Part shown: positions 8,694-18,167 of the stretch, in pieces
Numbering within the stretch: position 1 is the first letter of the stretch
Layout: every line of letters begins with the position of its first letter
NCBI RefSeq assembly: GCF_002993025.1
Contig: NZ_NXGI01000009.1
Coordinates: 16,172 to 80,171, forward strand
Reading direction: 5' to 3'
Length of the DNA: 64,000 bases
Source of the DNA: Arcobacter cryaerophilus gv. crypticus
Lineage (GTDB): Bacteria > Campylobacterota > Campylobacteria > Campylobacterales > Arcobacteraceae
Translations under genes and position numbers: made by a program
Notes under the pieces: model-generated
The model's input: only the letters and a program-made list of their open reading frames with translations
What the model was told of the DNA's origin: nothing
Databases searched by the model: none

Positions 8694-9592
8694 CTTCTCT
8701 CCCCAAGTCTTCTTAAGCAATCATCAAGTCCATCTTTCCAGTATGGTATTTCTAAATTGAATTTAGATTTTATCTTACTTTTATTTAATAGTGAAAAGTG
8801 TGGTCTCTTTGCAGGAGTTGGATATTGAAATGTCTCTATTGGATTTATTTTACAATCTAACTTTGCCATTTTCATAATCTCTTTTGCAAAATCATACCAA
8901 GACAGAACTCCTTCATTTGAGTAGTTATATATTTCTACTTTTGAGTTTTTTATTTGTGGAATTATGTCTAATATTGTTTTTGCTAAATGTGCGGCATAAG
9001 TGGGAGTTCCAACTTGATCAAATATTACACCTAGTTCTTCTTTCTCTTTTCCTAATCGAAGCATTGTTTTTACAAAGTTATTTCCATAGTATGAATAAAC
9101 CCATGAAGTTCGTATAATTATAGAGTTTAATGGATTTATATCTAAGAGCTCATTTTCACCCGTCAGTTTTGTTTTACCGTAAACTGATTGTGGGTTTGTT
9201 TGAAACTCTTCAACATATGGTTTATGATTTTTTCCATCAAATACATAATCTGTAGAGATATGAATTAATTTTATATTTAACTCTTTTGCTACAATTGAGA
9301 GTTTTTTTACAGCTTTTCTATTTACTAAATCTGCATTTTCAATATCACTTTCAGCTTTATCCACTGCTGTATAAGCTGCACAGTTTATAATCACATTTAT
9401 ATTATTTTCATTACAAAAATTTCTTATATTTTCTTTATTTGTGATATCAAAATCAATTCTTGTTGTAAAATAGAAATTATAAGAGTAATTTGTAGAAAGC
9501 TCTTTTATTTCAGATCCAACTTGTCCGTTTGAACCTGTTACTAAAACATTTATATTTGCTGAGACTAAAGTCTCAGTTCCTAAATTAGGCAT
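8690..9592 (-). CDS. rmlD: dTDP-4-dehydrorhamnose reductase
   Basis: A 300-residue SDR catalysing the last step of dTDP-L-rhamnose synthesis. VLVTGSNGQVGSEI lies at about residues 16-29, and YGKTKLTGE (about 132) carries the Tyr-x3-Lys pair. NCAAYTAVDKAESD and ISTDYVFDG are RmlD signatures. About fifteen residues precede the Rossmann strand. They are encoded by a stretch holding a perfect inverted repeat (TGAGACT, 2-base gap, AGTCTCA). The only ATG available is at 9592, overlapping the rmlC stop by 8 bases, so this start is retained. Confidence 0.94.
   Translation of the reverse strand: MPNLGTETLVSANINVLVTGSNGQVGSEIKELSTNYSYNFYFTTRIDFDITNKENIRNFCNENNINVIINCAAYTAVDKAESDIENADLVNRKAVKKLSIVAKELNIKLIHISTDYVFDGKNHKPYVEEFQTNPQSVYGKTKLTGENELLDINPLNSIIIRTSWVYSYYGNNFVKTMLRLGKEKEELGVIFDQVGTPTYAAHLAKTILDIIPQIKNSKVEIYNYSNEGVLSWYDFAKEIMKMAKLDCKINPIETFQYPTPAKRPHFSLLNKSKIKSKFNLEIPYWKDGLDDCLRRLGERR
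9556..9571. repeat. 16-bp inverted repeat in the rmlD leader codons
   Basis: The plus strand reads TGAGACTAAAGTCTCA, a perfect 7-bp arm inverted repeat with a 2-base centre. It lies in the codons for the N-terminal extension of RmlD that precedes the Rossmann fold. It could be a small palindromic insert that lengthened the protein or a hairpin near the start codon. It has no identified function. Confidence 0.6.
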
Positions 9593-10190
9593 AATAGTTT
9601 ACTCCAAATTCAAATAAGTCATTTGTTTCATTTAGTTTTGCTTGAGTTGTATCTTTTGCCGATAGGTTTAGTTCATCATGATTTAAAATCCAATCTATAT
9701 TTAAATCTTTATCATCAAAGGCTATTCCTCTATCACACTGTGGACTATAATAGTTATCTACTTTATATGCAAAGATTGTATCATCTTCAAGTACAACAAA
9801 TCCATGAGCAAAGCCTCGCGGGATAAGTAGTTGTTTTTTATTATCTGCACTTAATTCTACAGCTACATGTTGTCCAAATGTAGGAGAGTTTTTTCGTATA
9901 TCAACTGCAACATCTAAAACTCTTCCTTGAATTACTCGTACAAGTTTTGTTTGAGCATGAGGTGGAAGTTGATAGTGAAGACCTCTTAAAACTCCTTTAG
10001 AGCTTTTTGATTCATTATCTTGACAAAAATTTATTTTCAGCTTCGTTCCTTGCTGCCCGTTGGGAAGATATCCCAAAAACTCTTCTAGTTTGTCTTGCCT
10101 AAAAGTCTCTACAAAGTATCCTCTAGAATCTCCATGAACTTTTGGTTCTATTATTACTACATCAGGAATAGCTGTTCTTGTAAATTGCAT
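9585..10190 (-). CDS. rmlC: dTDP-4-dehydrorhamnose 3,5-epimerase
   Basis: A 201-residue cupin enzyme for the third step of dTDP-L-rhamnose synthesis. DSRGYFVETFRQ (about residues 21-32), SKGVLRGLHYQLPPHAQTKL (about 64-83, with the catalytic His) and PRGFAHGFVVLEDDTIFAYK (about 124-143) are the standard RmlC motifs. The C-terminal IAFDDKDLNIDW is also typical. It shares a base with the rmlA stop (TAATG) and overlaps the rmlD start by 8 bases, so the operon is tightly coupled. Confidence 0.95.
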   Translation of the reverse strand: MQFTRTAIPDVVIIEPKVHGDSRGYFVETFRQDKLEEFLGYLPNGQQGTKLKINFCQDNESKSSKGVLRGLHYQLPPHAQTKLVRVIQGRVLDVAVDIRKNSPTFGQHVAVELSADNKKQLLIPRGFAHGFVVLEDDTIFAYKVDNYYSPQCDRGIAFDDKDLNIDWILNHDELNLSAKDTTQAKLNETNDLFEFGVNYYA

Positions 10191-11080
10191 TATTTCATTC
10201 TTCTTGGTTGATTTGCTCTAGAGATTAAATATTGACCATATTGATTCTTTTTTAAAGGCTCTGCTAGTTCTAGTAGTTTTTCTTTACTTATATATCCCAT
10301 TTCATAGGCTATTTCTTCAAGACATGCTACTTTTAAAGATTGTCTATTTTCTATTGTTTGAATAAAGCTACTAGCTTCAAGAAGTGATTCATGAGTTCCA
10401 GTATCAAGCCATGCGTATCCTCTTCCCATTAGTTCTACTTTTAATCTATTTTCATTTAGATAATCTTGATTTAAAGTTGTGATTTCAAGCTCACCTCTAT
10501 GGCTAGGTTTTACATCTTTAGCTTTTTTTACTACATCATTTGGGTAAAAATATAATCCTACAACTGCGTAGTTTGATTTTGGGTTTGTTGGTTTTTCTTC
10601 AAGAGATATTACATCACCACTATCATTAAACTCTGCAACTCCATATCTCTGTGGGTCTCTTACATAGTATCCAAATACAGTTGCTTTATTTTCATCTTTA
10701 ATATTTTTTATACTTTTAGCTAAAAGTTCTGTTAGACCATGACCATAAAATATATTATCTCCAAGAACCAAACAAGCATCATCTCCATCAAGGAATTTTT
10801 CACCAAGAATAAACGCTTGCGCTAGTCCATCTGGACTTGGTTGAACTACATATTCAAATCTCATACCAAGTTCACTTCCATCTCCTAAAAGATTTATAAA
10901 ACTAGGTTGATCTTGAGGAGTTGTAATAATAAGAATTTCTTTAATACCTGCAAGCATTAAAACAGACAATGGATAATAAATCATAGGTTTATCATAGATG
11001 GGTACAAGTTGTTTTGAAACACCTTTTGTGATGGGATAAAGTCTTGTTCCACTTCCTCCTGCTAATATTATACCTTTCAT
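10190..11080 (-). CDS. rmlA: Glucose-1-phosphate thymidylyltransferase
   Basis: A 296-residue nucleotidyltransferase for the first step of dTDP-L-rhamnose synthesis. The N-terminal [16 protein letters not shown] binds d[37 protein letters not shown] (about residues 103-116, metal Asp) and [16 protein letters not shown] (about 223-238) are RmlA signatures, and the length is standard. It is the first gene of the rmlACD-orf6N-rmlB run and has 35 bases between it and the upstream GT9 gene. Confidence 0.96.
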   Translation of the reverse strand: MKGIILAGGSGTRLYPITKGVSKQLVPIYDKPMIYYPLSVLMLAGIKEILIITTPQDQPSFINLLGDGSELGMRFEYVVQPSPDGLAQAFILGEKFLDGDDACLVLGDNIFYGHGLTELLAKSIKNIKDENKATVFGYYVRDPQRYGVAEFNDSGDVISLEEKPTNPKSNYAVVGLYFYPNDVVKKAKDVKPSHRGELEITTLNQDYLNENRLKVELMGRGYAWLDTGTHESLLEASSFIQTIENRQSLKVACLEEIAYEMGYISKEKLLELAEPLKKNQYGQYLISRANQPRRMK

Positions 11081-11115
11081 ATTATCTGTCTCCCTAAAAT
11101 AATTTGGCTATTATT

Positions 11116-12123
11116 CTACAATATCTTAGCTTGATTTAATAAATCAAAAACATTTGAAGGTTTAATATCCTTCATACAAATATTATCCTTACAAGCTTTC
11201 ATAACTTCTGTTTTATAACAAGGACTACAAGATAATCCAGCGTTTACAATATGAACTTCGTTAAAAGGTGTTTTATATGGTCCTGTTTGCTCACGAGGAG
11301 TTGGTCCTATTAGACAAAAAACTGGAGTATTAACTGCGGATGCTATATGAGCTGTTCCTGTATCAGTTACAATCAAAGCTTTTGCTTGTTTAATAATACT
11401 AACCATTTCAGAAATTGTTATTTTTTCTACTAAATCTATAATATTTTTGTTATAAGGTTTAAGAGGTTCAAAAAAATCTTCTTCTCCTTTTGCACCAATT
11501 AAAATAATATTAGTATCTTTTGGAATTAAATTTAAAAACTCTTTCCAATTTTTATGAGGCCATGCTCTATAATTTAATCTTTTCTTTTTATTATGCGAAT
11601 TACTTGGACTAACAATAATATAATCATTTGGTAAACTAAATTTAGTTTTAATTTCATTAAAATCTGAACCAAAAACTTTAGGAAATGATTTCTCTAAATT
11701 TTCTTTTGAAATTAGACTTGAATAAAACTCTTTACAAATTTCAACCATATGAGTTTTTGTAATTTTAATATCTTCACAAAACCAACCAACTTTTTTATTT
11801 GAAACAATTTTGTCAACTAAACTTTTAAATTGTTTTCCCATTTCAAAATTTATTAAAATATCATAAGGCTCTTTTTTTGAATGGTTTATTACTGCTTTTT
11901 TTTGTGAACTAAAAATTATTGGAATTTTTTTATGTTTTAAATGAAAAATTTTATTTACTCTTTTATCATATTCAAAAAGTTTTGAAGCTGCGGGAGTTGA
12001 TACATAGTCAATAGTTAAGTCTTCTTTAAACTCCAATCTTAATGCATCTAATACAGATGTAGAATATACTAAATCGCCTAAAGCTCCACATCTTATTATC
12101 AATATTCTTTTTATACTCTTCAA
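11116..12123 (-). CDS. Glycosyltransferase family 9 (heptosyltransferase family)
   Basis: A 335-residue GT9 protein. ILIIRCGALGDLVYSTSVLD is the ADP-heptose transferase N-terminal motif. VTDTGTAHIASAVNTPVFCL (about residues 254-273) is the donor-binding loop. A Cys-rich C-terminal stretch (LSCSPCYKTE then CKDNICM) resembles other GT9 members outside WaaC/WaaF. It probably adds heptose or another sugar to LPS core. It precedes rmlA by 35 bases and follows a kinase-like gene. The exact acceptor is uncertain. Confidence 0.85.
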   Translation of the reverse strand: MKSIKRILIIRCGALGDLVYSTSVLDALRLEFKEDLTIDYVSTPAASKLFEYDKRVNKIFHLKHKKIPIIFSSQKKAVINHSKKEPYDILINFEMGKQFKSLVDKIVSNKKVGWFCEDIKITKTHMVEICKEFYSSLISKENLEKSFPKVFGSDFNEIKTKFSLPNDYIIVSPSNSHNKKKRLNYRAWPHKNWKEFLNLIPKDTNIILIGAKGEEDFFEPLKPYNKNIIDLVEKITISEMVSIIKQAKALIVTDTGTAHIASAVNTPVFCLIGPTPREQTGPYKTPFNEVHIVNAGLSCSPCYKTEVMKACKDNICMKDIKPSNVFDLLNQAKIL

Positions 12124-12151
12124 ATTTTTCCCTTAATTTTAAAATATTATT

Positions 12152-12922
12152 TTACAAATTTCTTAATACTTTTACAAACTCAAAAAAATATTTCACATCA
12201 CTACCAACTCTTTTTTTTATAAACTCTTTTTCATAAAGCCATAAAAAAAATCCAAGTTTTTTACTAAATTTTATTAATTTTTGTTTAAATTCAAAATTAT
12301 TTGAAAGTTCACAATATTTATTAATTATTTTTTCATAATCTATTTTAAAACTAGCTTCTTTTAACTTTATGAATGATAATAAAAATAGTAAAAAATCTCT
12401 ATATTGTAAAGTTTTTATATCAACACTTTCTTCAAAACTCTCTTCAAAGTCTAAAACAAAAACTTTATCATCTTTAAAAGTAAAATTTCTTAACTGACTT
12501 CCACCATGAAATTGTGAAAAATTATGAATTTTTGAGAGTTCAAGTATCAATTTATCTACAAAAAAATAAAATCTATCTTCACTTATATCTTTGTTTCTTA
12601 AATAAGCATTTACACTATTTCCACTATCTTCTAAAACAAAAAAATCTTCACACTTATAAGCTATAACAGGAGTATTTATTCCTAATTCATTAAATTTTTC
12701 AAGCTTTGAAACTTCATAAAGCAAAGCCTCTTTTGAGCTTTTTACAACAGGAGGAATAAGAAGCTCAAAAGGGAAAAACTTATAAAAAAAACTCTGGATT
12801 TTATCTGGTTTTGTAGTTCTAGCTTTTTTTAGCCAATACTGTTTTTCTTCAAAAATAAAAGAAAAAATCTCTTTATTATTTTTTGTAAATTCTCTTTTTG
12901 CTACATTTTCAAAACTGTTCAA
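12152..12922 (-). CDS. LPS kinase-like protein (RIO/InaA-type fold)
   Basis: A 256-residue kinase-like protein. QYWLKKARTTKPDK carries the ATP-binding Lys and EALLYEVSKLEKFNELGI the C-helix Glu. FHGGSQLRNFTFKDDKVFVLD (about residues 138-158) is a catalytic loop and metal segment in which the usual HxD is replaced by HGG, as in some Bud32/InaA-like LPS kinases. It abuts the LpxL-type gene upstream with no gap (12922/12923). LPS core phosphorylation is inferred from the fold and the neighbourhood. Confidence 0.65.
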   Translation of the reverse strand: MNSFENVAKREFTKNNKEIFSFIFEEKQYWLKKARTTKPDKIQSFFYKFFPFELLIPPVVKSSKEALLYEVSKLEKFNELGINTPVIAYKCEDFFVLEDSGNSVNAYLRNKDISEDRFYFFVDKLILELSKIHNFSQFHGGSQLRNFTFKDDKVFVLDFEESFEESVDIKTLQYRDFLLFLLSFIKLKEASFKIDYEKIINKYCELSNNFEFKQKLIKFSKKLGFFLWLYEKEFIKKRVGSDVKYFFEFVKVLRNL

Positions 12923-13834
12923 TTAATCTTCTTTTTTATAAATATCATTTTCTAAATCTTTAAATCTTTTATGTTGCCATAGCCAAAAATCTGGTTTTTC
13001 TAAAATCTGTTTAGACAAAACATCATTTTGAATTTGAGTTAACTCTTTTATTTTATCTTCACTTTTAAACTCATAAGTTTTAGCATCAATTGGTTCACAA
13101 ACTTTTATAGTCCAATCTCTAAAATCATTACAAATAGTAAAAATTGGAATAATTACTGCATCAAATTTAAGTGCCATTCTTGAAGTTGAATCAGTTGCTT
13201 TTGTAGTTTTTCCTAAAAATTCTATTTCTATCCCACTATTTAAATATTGGTCAATTACCACGCAAACTGTTTTATTCTCTTTAAAAGCTTTTATCATACC
13301 TTTTGCAGCACTCTCTTTTTCAAGCATTGTAATATGATTTTTACTTCTTGCTTTCTCATACTTTTTTTGAATATGAGGATTATTCATTTTTCTATTTACT
13401 ATTGCAACATCTCCAAACATAAGGGCAATATATGGAACAGTTAGCTCCCAACCACCATAATGAGCTGAAATATAAATAATTTTTCTATTCTCTTTTATTG
13501 CATTTTCTATTATATGTTTATTTACAATATTTGCTTTTTTTAGTAAATCCTCTTTTTCTATATTTTGATTTTCAATAAACTCATACATATTAAAAACCAA
13601 AGATTTATAAGAGTTATAAATAATCTCATATTTTCTATCTTCGCTTATACTATTACCATATACAAAATCTAAGTTTGCACGAGCTACTTTTATATGTTTT
13701 TTATTAAATTTAAATGCAAAAAATGCAAAAAATTTCAAAATCTGTTTCATAATAATTTTAGGAGTAATTAAAAATAAAAAAAGAAATGTGTTATATAAAA
13801 AAAGTCTAAAATAATCTTTAATTTTTCTGTACAC
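12923..13834 (-). CDS. lpxL: Lipid A biosynthesis lauroyl-type acyltransferase
   Basis: A 303-residue LpxL/HtrB-family acyltransferase. An N-terminal membrane anchor is followed by YISAHYGGWELTVP (about residues 120-133), the H-x4-E catalytic motif. IDQYLNSGIEIEFLGKTTK (about 195-213) is the conserved second block. It adds a secondary acyl chain to lipid A on the inner face of the inner membrane. It overlaps the end of waaC by 17 bases. The acyl chain length and position cannot be inferred. Confidence 0.85.
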   Translation of the reverse strand: MYRKIKDYFRLFLYNTFLFLFLITPKIIMKQILKFFAFFAFKFNKKHIKVARANLDFVYGNSISEDRKYEIIYNSYKSLVFNMYEFIENQNIEKEDLLKKANIVNKHIIENAIKENRKIIYISAHYGGWELTVPYIALMFGDVAIVNRKMNNPHIQKKYEKARSKNHITMLEKESAAKGMIKAFKENKTVCVVIDQYLNSGIEIEFLGKTTKATDSTSRMALKFDAVIIPIFTICNDFRDWTIKVCEPIDAKTYEFKSEDKIKELTQIQNDVLSKQILEKPDFWLWQHKRFKDLENDIYKKED

Positions 13835-14828
13835 TTAAAAGCTCCTTTGCCATATCTATAATAATATTTTCATCAATCATTTTTATTGAAAAATCTTTTT
13901 TATCCAACTTAAAAGGATTTACAACAGAAGAAGACTTTACACTTTTATTAATTTTTGTTTCATAAGTGTTTCTATAAGCTGGTGTATTTCCAAAAATTGT
14001 TATTGAAGGAGTATTTAAAGCCCAAGCCATATGTGTTGGTCCAGTGTCATTTCCAATTACTAAATCAACTTTACTTATCAAAGCTTTTAATGTATTCAAA
14101 TCTATTTTTGGTAAAACAATAGCGTCTGAATTATCACAAATAAATTTTGCAATCTCTTTTTCTTCTTCATTTCCCCAAGCAATAAAAAAATTCTCTTTCA
14201 AATTTTGTACTATTTTAACAAACTTCTCTTTAGAATACATTTTACTCTTCCAACTAGCACCAATTACAAGAAGAATATTTTTTCTATTTTTATCAAGATA
14301 TTCATAAACTTTTTCATCTTCATTTTTAAAAAACAAGAAAGGTTTCTTATCCAAAATATCATCTTTTGTAATCTCAAAATCAAGTGTTTTTGAGAACAAA
14401 TAACAGTTTCTATCTATAACATTTTTATCATAAGATATGGATATTTTTTTATTATAAAAAAAACTTGCCATTCCTTCTCTAGTGGAATTTTTACAAAAAC
14501 CAACTCTATTTTTACCTAAAAGTCTAGCTACTATTGCTGATTTTATTAAACCTTGAGCATCTATAATTAAGTCATAATTTCTATTTTTGAAACTTTTTAC
14601 AAGTTTTAATTGAGTTAAAATCTCTTTTTTTGAGTTTTTAATAGATTTTAAATTTAGTTTGATTATATTGTTTATATCTGGATTATTTTCTAAAACTTTA
14701 GAAAAAGAGTCTTCAACAAACCAATCAATCTGGATATTTGGATATTTTCTTTTTATAAACTGCAAAGCAACCATTGAGTGAATAATATCACCCATAGCAG
14801 ATAGCTTTATAATAGCTATTTTTTGCAC
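13818..14828 (-). CDS. waaC: Lipopolysaccharide heptosyltransferase I
   Basis: A 336-residue GT9 enzyme. IAIIKLSAMGDIIHSMVALQ is the WaaC N-terminal motif (the Asp of GDIIHS). IDWFVEDSF and DLIIDAQGLIKSAIVARLLG follow. VIGNDTGPTHMAWALNTPSI (about residues 257-276) binds ADP-heptose. It adds the first heptose to Kdo2-lipid A. Its ATG shares its A with the ppx/gppA stop, and it overlaps the lpxL-type gene by 17 bases, so the three are co-translated. Confidence 0.9.
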   Translation of the reverse strand: MQKIAIIKLSAMGDIIHSMVALQFIKRKYPNIQIDWFVEDSFSKVLENNPDINNIIKLNLKSIKNSKKEILTQLKLVKSFKNRNYDLIIDAQGLIKSAIVARLLGKNRVGFCKNSTREGMASFFYNKKISISYDKNVIDRNCYLFSKTLDFEITKDDILDKKPFLFFKNEDEKVYEYLDKNRKNILLVIGASWKSKMYSKEKFVKIVQNLKENFFIAWGNEEEKEIAKFICDNSDAIVLPKIDLNTLKALISKVDLVIGNDTGPTHMAWALNTPSITIFGNTPAYRNTYETKINKSVKSSSVVNPFKLDKKDFSIKMIDENIIIDMAKELLSVQKN

Positions 14829-16297
14829 TATAAAATCTCTAAGAATAAATCTTTTGGAAGTTCAAGTTTTTCAATATATGAATTTATTAAAAATGATCTA
14901 TTTGGAAGCTCCAACTGTAAAATATTATCCGCTAAAATATAGTTTACTTTTGGACAAGAAAAATCAGTATTTACAGCTATATTAAGAGCAATCATAAATG
15001 AAAGCCATTGCATAGTTTCTATATTTGGTAATAACTCTTTATACTCTTCTATATCACTTTGTTTTGGTAAAGATTTTTTTGAAAACTTTATAGTATGAGC
15101 AACTATAACTCTTGAAGTGTGTTGAAAATCATAATTTAAACCGTTTAAAATAAACTCAAAGGCATTGTCATTTTTTTTATAAAAATTCAAACTAGAACCA
15201 ACTGAGTGAAGTTTTGAAGATACAACTAAAAGCTCTTTAAATTTATCATCAAGCTTGTGAATAGGTTTTAAAACTTCAAATATTTTTTTTGCATTATTTC
15301 CAAAATAAGCACTTTGTTTTTCATTTAATTCAAATCTATCTAGTAAACTTTTTACACTTACATTAAAATTATTTGGAAATCTGTGGTTTGAATTTCTTAG
15401 TAAATCTGTAAGATAAACACCTTCTCTCACACCTACTCCAGAAGTTACAACTTCTTTTATCTTCAACTCATCAATAATAGTTTTAAAAATAAATGTACCC
15501 TCTTTTATGGTATCAAATCTATCTTTTTTAACTCCGAATTCTTGAAGTTCTTCATTTGTATCTGCTTTTAAAATATTTTCAAAAAGTTCTTTTTCTTTAT
15601 TTACATCATATGTAAATCCATGAATTGCATCTAGTGGATACTCATTTTTAACCATAATCATCTTTGATAAAGTTCTAATACTTCCACCAATTCCAACAGC
15701 TTTTGGAGGAATCTCAATATTTTGTTCAAAAACTTTTTTTAAGTTCTCCAAAATATAATCTTTTGCTCCGTTTATATTGTTTTTATTGAAATACAACTCT
15801 TTTATTCTTACAGTTCCAATATTTAAAGATATTGATTTTAAGATTTTTTTGTCTTTTACAAAACAAAATTCTGTACTTCCACCACCAATATCAATAGTTA
15901 TAAACTCATCATCATGAAGCAAATTTGAAGTAGCAACACCACCAAAATATGACTCTTTCTCACCATCAATTACTTTTATACTCAAACCCAAATCATTTTT
16001 AACTCTATTTAAAAAAACTTTTGAGTTTGGAGCATCTCTTAGAGCAGAAGTTGCAACACACAAAACTTTTCTTGATTTTAAAGCGTTTGAAATATTTAAA
16101 AAAGATTTTAAAGACTGATAAGCTCTTTCCATAGGAATTTCTTGAAGATTTCCACCATTTTCATAGCAACCTTCAGAAATTTTTACCCTACTTTTTGTCT
16201 CATTTATTAAAGAAAAAGCAAAACGGCTAGATTTTTCTAAAACAACCATCCGCATTGAGTTTGAGCCAATATCGATGACTGTTGTAATTTTAGACAT
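14828..16297 (-). CDS. Ppx/GppA phosphatase family protein
   Basis: A 489-residue ASKHA-fold phosphatase hydrolysing exopolyphosphate or pppGpp. TTVIDIGSNSMRMVVLE (phosphate-1 motif), VATSALRDAPNS, ITIDIGGGSTEFCFVKD (about residues 134-150) and VGIGGSIRTLSK (about 202-213) are the ASKHA motifs. Residues about 320-489 form the C-terminal HD-like helical half. It is likely involved in stringent-response or polyphosphate turnover. It follows the ferredoxin gene by one base. Sequence alone does not separate Ppx from GppA activity. Confidence 0.9.
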   Translation of the reverse strand: MSKITTVIDIGSNSMRMVVLEKSSRFAFSLINETKSRVKISEGCYENGGNLQEIPMERAYQSLKSFLNISNALKSRKVLCVATSALRDAPNSKVFLNRVKNDLGLSIKVIDGEKESYFGGVATSNLLHDDEFITIDIGGGSTEFCFVKDKKILKSISLNIGTVRIKELYFNKNNINGAKDYILENLKKVFEQNIEIPPKAVGIGGSIRTLSKMIMVKNEYPLDAIHGFTYDVNKEKELFENILKADTNEELQEFGVKKDRFDTIKEGTFIFKTIIDELKIKEVVTSGVGVREGVYLTDLLRNSNHRFPNNFNVSVKSLLDRFELNEKQSAYFGNNAKKIFEVLKPIHKLDDKFKELLVVSSKLHSVGSSLNFYKKNDNAFEFILNGLNYDFQHTSRVIVAHTIKFSKKSLPKQSDIEEYKELLPNIETMQWLSFMIALNIAVNTDFSCPKVNYILADNILQLELPNRSFLINSYIEKLELPKDLFLEIL

Positions 16298-16298
16298 T

Positions 16299-16562
<264 letters not shown>

Positions 16563-16591
16563 CTAATTTTTTTATTAATCTGGAGTTATAC

Positions 16592-17320
16592 CTAAAAATC
16601 TTTAATAATTTCTTTAAATACTGAAAATTGTTCTTTATATTTTGTAACAAATATAATATCTTCTTCTTTTTTTATATATAAATCTCTGCTTATAAAAAGT
16701 CCAGCTTCAACATCAAATTCTCTTAAATCACCTTTGAAAATAACAAACAAAAAATCTTTTGCATTTGCCAAAGATAGTGCTGTTGCACCAAGAACTCTAA
16801 ACTTTATATTTTTATCATCTATATTTTTACAAATATTTGGATACTTATATCCTCTTTCAAAAACTGCAACTTTTGAAATATTATGCTCAATTCTTTGAAA
16901 CTCTTTTTTATTTTCCAAACAAAAGTATTTTACCTCTTCATCTAAAATTCTATAAACTAAAGTTTTATTTGCCATATTTGCTACAAAACCAGCAATAATT
17001 TCATCACTCTTTTTAACTGCAACTGAAGTCCCAAAATATGGAATATTTGATAAAAAATTATTACTTCCATCTAGTGGGTCTATTATAAATGTAATATCTT
17101 TTTTATTATCAATAAATCCACACTCTTCACTAAAAATATTTCCAAAATCTTTTAGGTTTTTTATAAATATATCTTCAAAAAAAATATCGATTTTTAGTGA
17201 ATTATCTCCACCATATCCAATCTGTTTTGTATATGTAAAATCTTCTTCTTTTAAACCATTTTTTAAATATTTTGCTATTTCAAGGTTTGATTTTATTATT
17301 GCTTTTGTTATATTTTCCAA
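16592..17320 (-). CDS. Inositol monophosphatase family protein
   Basis: A 242-residue Mg-dependent phosphatase of the IMPase/CysQ superfamily. FIIDPLDGSNNFLSNIPYFG (about residues 79-98) is the DPLDG metal motif. IFSEECGFI gives the upstream Glu pair, and REFDVEAGLFISRD (about 195-208) is a variant of the WD-x-AAG signature. The start is a TTG at 17318-17320, 2 bases after the EI24 gene stop. It may dephosphorylate inositol phosphate, PAP or fructose bisphosphate; the substrate is not resolved. Confidence 0.85.
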   Translation of the reverse strand: MENITKAIIKSNLEIAKYLKNGLKEEDFTYTKQIGYGGDNSLKIDIFFEDIFIKNLKDFGNIFSEECGFIDNKKDITFIIDPLDGSNNFLSNIPYFGTSVAVKKSDEIIAGFVANMANKTLVYRILDEEVKYFCLENKKEFQRIEHNISKVAVFERGYKYPNICKNIDDKNIKFRVLGATALSLANAKDFLFVIFKGDLREFDVEAGLFISRDLYIKKEEDIIFVTKYKEQFSVFKEIIKDF

Positions 17321-17322
17321 AA

Positions 17323-18123
17323 CTATATATCCTCTTTTTTATCTTGATTTTCTATTTTTTGAAGTTTCTCAAGCTCCATAAAATAAGCATGAGATAGAAA
17401 AATAATATAAAAAATTGAAACAAAAAGTGTAAGAAAAGGAATAGTAGTAATAAAATATAAAAAAAGTGTTCTAACTCTAAATGAACTAGAAGATTTAGAG
17501 TAAATTTTTTCATACTCTTCTTTGCTCAAAATTGTTGAAGATACATCATAATTTAACATTTTGTGAAAAAAATAGTACAAAGGAAGATAAAGAGCTATAA
17601 AATTTATAAGTGGAATAAAATACAAGGGAATAAATAAAATATATAATAAAATCATAATAAAAAATGCTTTCAAAAAAACACCAAATGCTCCTAAAATAGT
17701 TCCATATGGTTTTAAAATTAAGTTTTTATAGCTAGTTTCATTTATATATTTCACAACAAAAGGTGTCAAAAAACCAATAATAACCAAAGTTAATACAACA
17801 CTTAAATGAAAAACAAAAATAGCTCCAAAACTATAAAATAAAAATCCAGCAATCCACGAAGTAATAGAATACTTAAATAAAAAAACTATAAAATATGTAA
17901 GCCACACAAAATAAAATGGCGCATTTTCATCAATAACAACTTCTCCACCAGCTTGTGAAGTTTCCGCCACAGTTTTAAGCGCTTCTATCCCAACACTTGC
18001 AACTCCAAAAAACAACATATATAAAATCAACATTGTTATAAAAAGTGGAATTAGTGCCAGTTTTAGCATTTTTGAACTAAAAAAATCTCTTATACTTCTT
18101 TGTAAAATCTCTATTTCATTCAT
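17323..18123 (-). CDS. EI24/CysZ-like integral membrane protein
   Basis: A 266-residue protein with about six hydrophobic segments. The N-terminus, EILQRSIRDFFSSKMLKLAL, and the long paired hydrophobic helices fit the EI24 (CysZ-like) family, whose CysZ members take up sulfate. The residues around YFIPLINFIALYLPLYYFFH are typical. It is followed by the inositol-phosphatase-like gene. Transport function is only inferred, since many Campylobacterota EI24 proteins are uncharacterised. Confidence 0.75.
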   Translation of the reverse strand: MNEIEILQRSIRDFFSSKMLKLALIPLFITMLILYMLFFGVASVGIEALKTVAETSQAGGEVVIDENAPFYFVWLTYFIVFLFKYSITSWIAGFLFYSFGAIFVFHLSVVLTLVIIGFLTPFVVKYINETSYKNLILKPYGTILGAFGVFLKAFFIMILLYILFIPLYFIPLINFIALYLPLYYFFHKMLNYDVSSTILSKEEYEKIYSKSSSSFRVRTLFLYFITTIPFLTLFVSIFYIIFLSHAYFMELEKLQKIENQDKKEDI

Positions 18124-18167
18124 ATTTTATCTTTTATTTAATTTTTGCATATTCTACCTACAAATGT

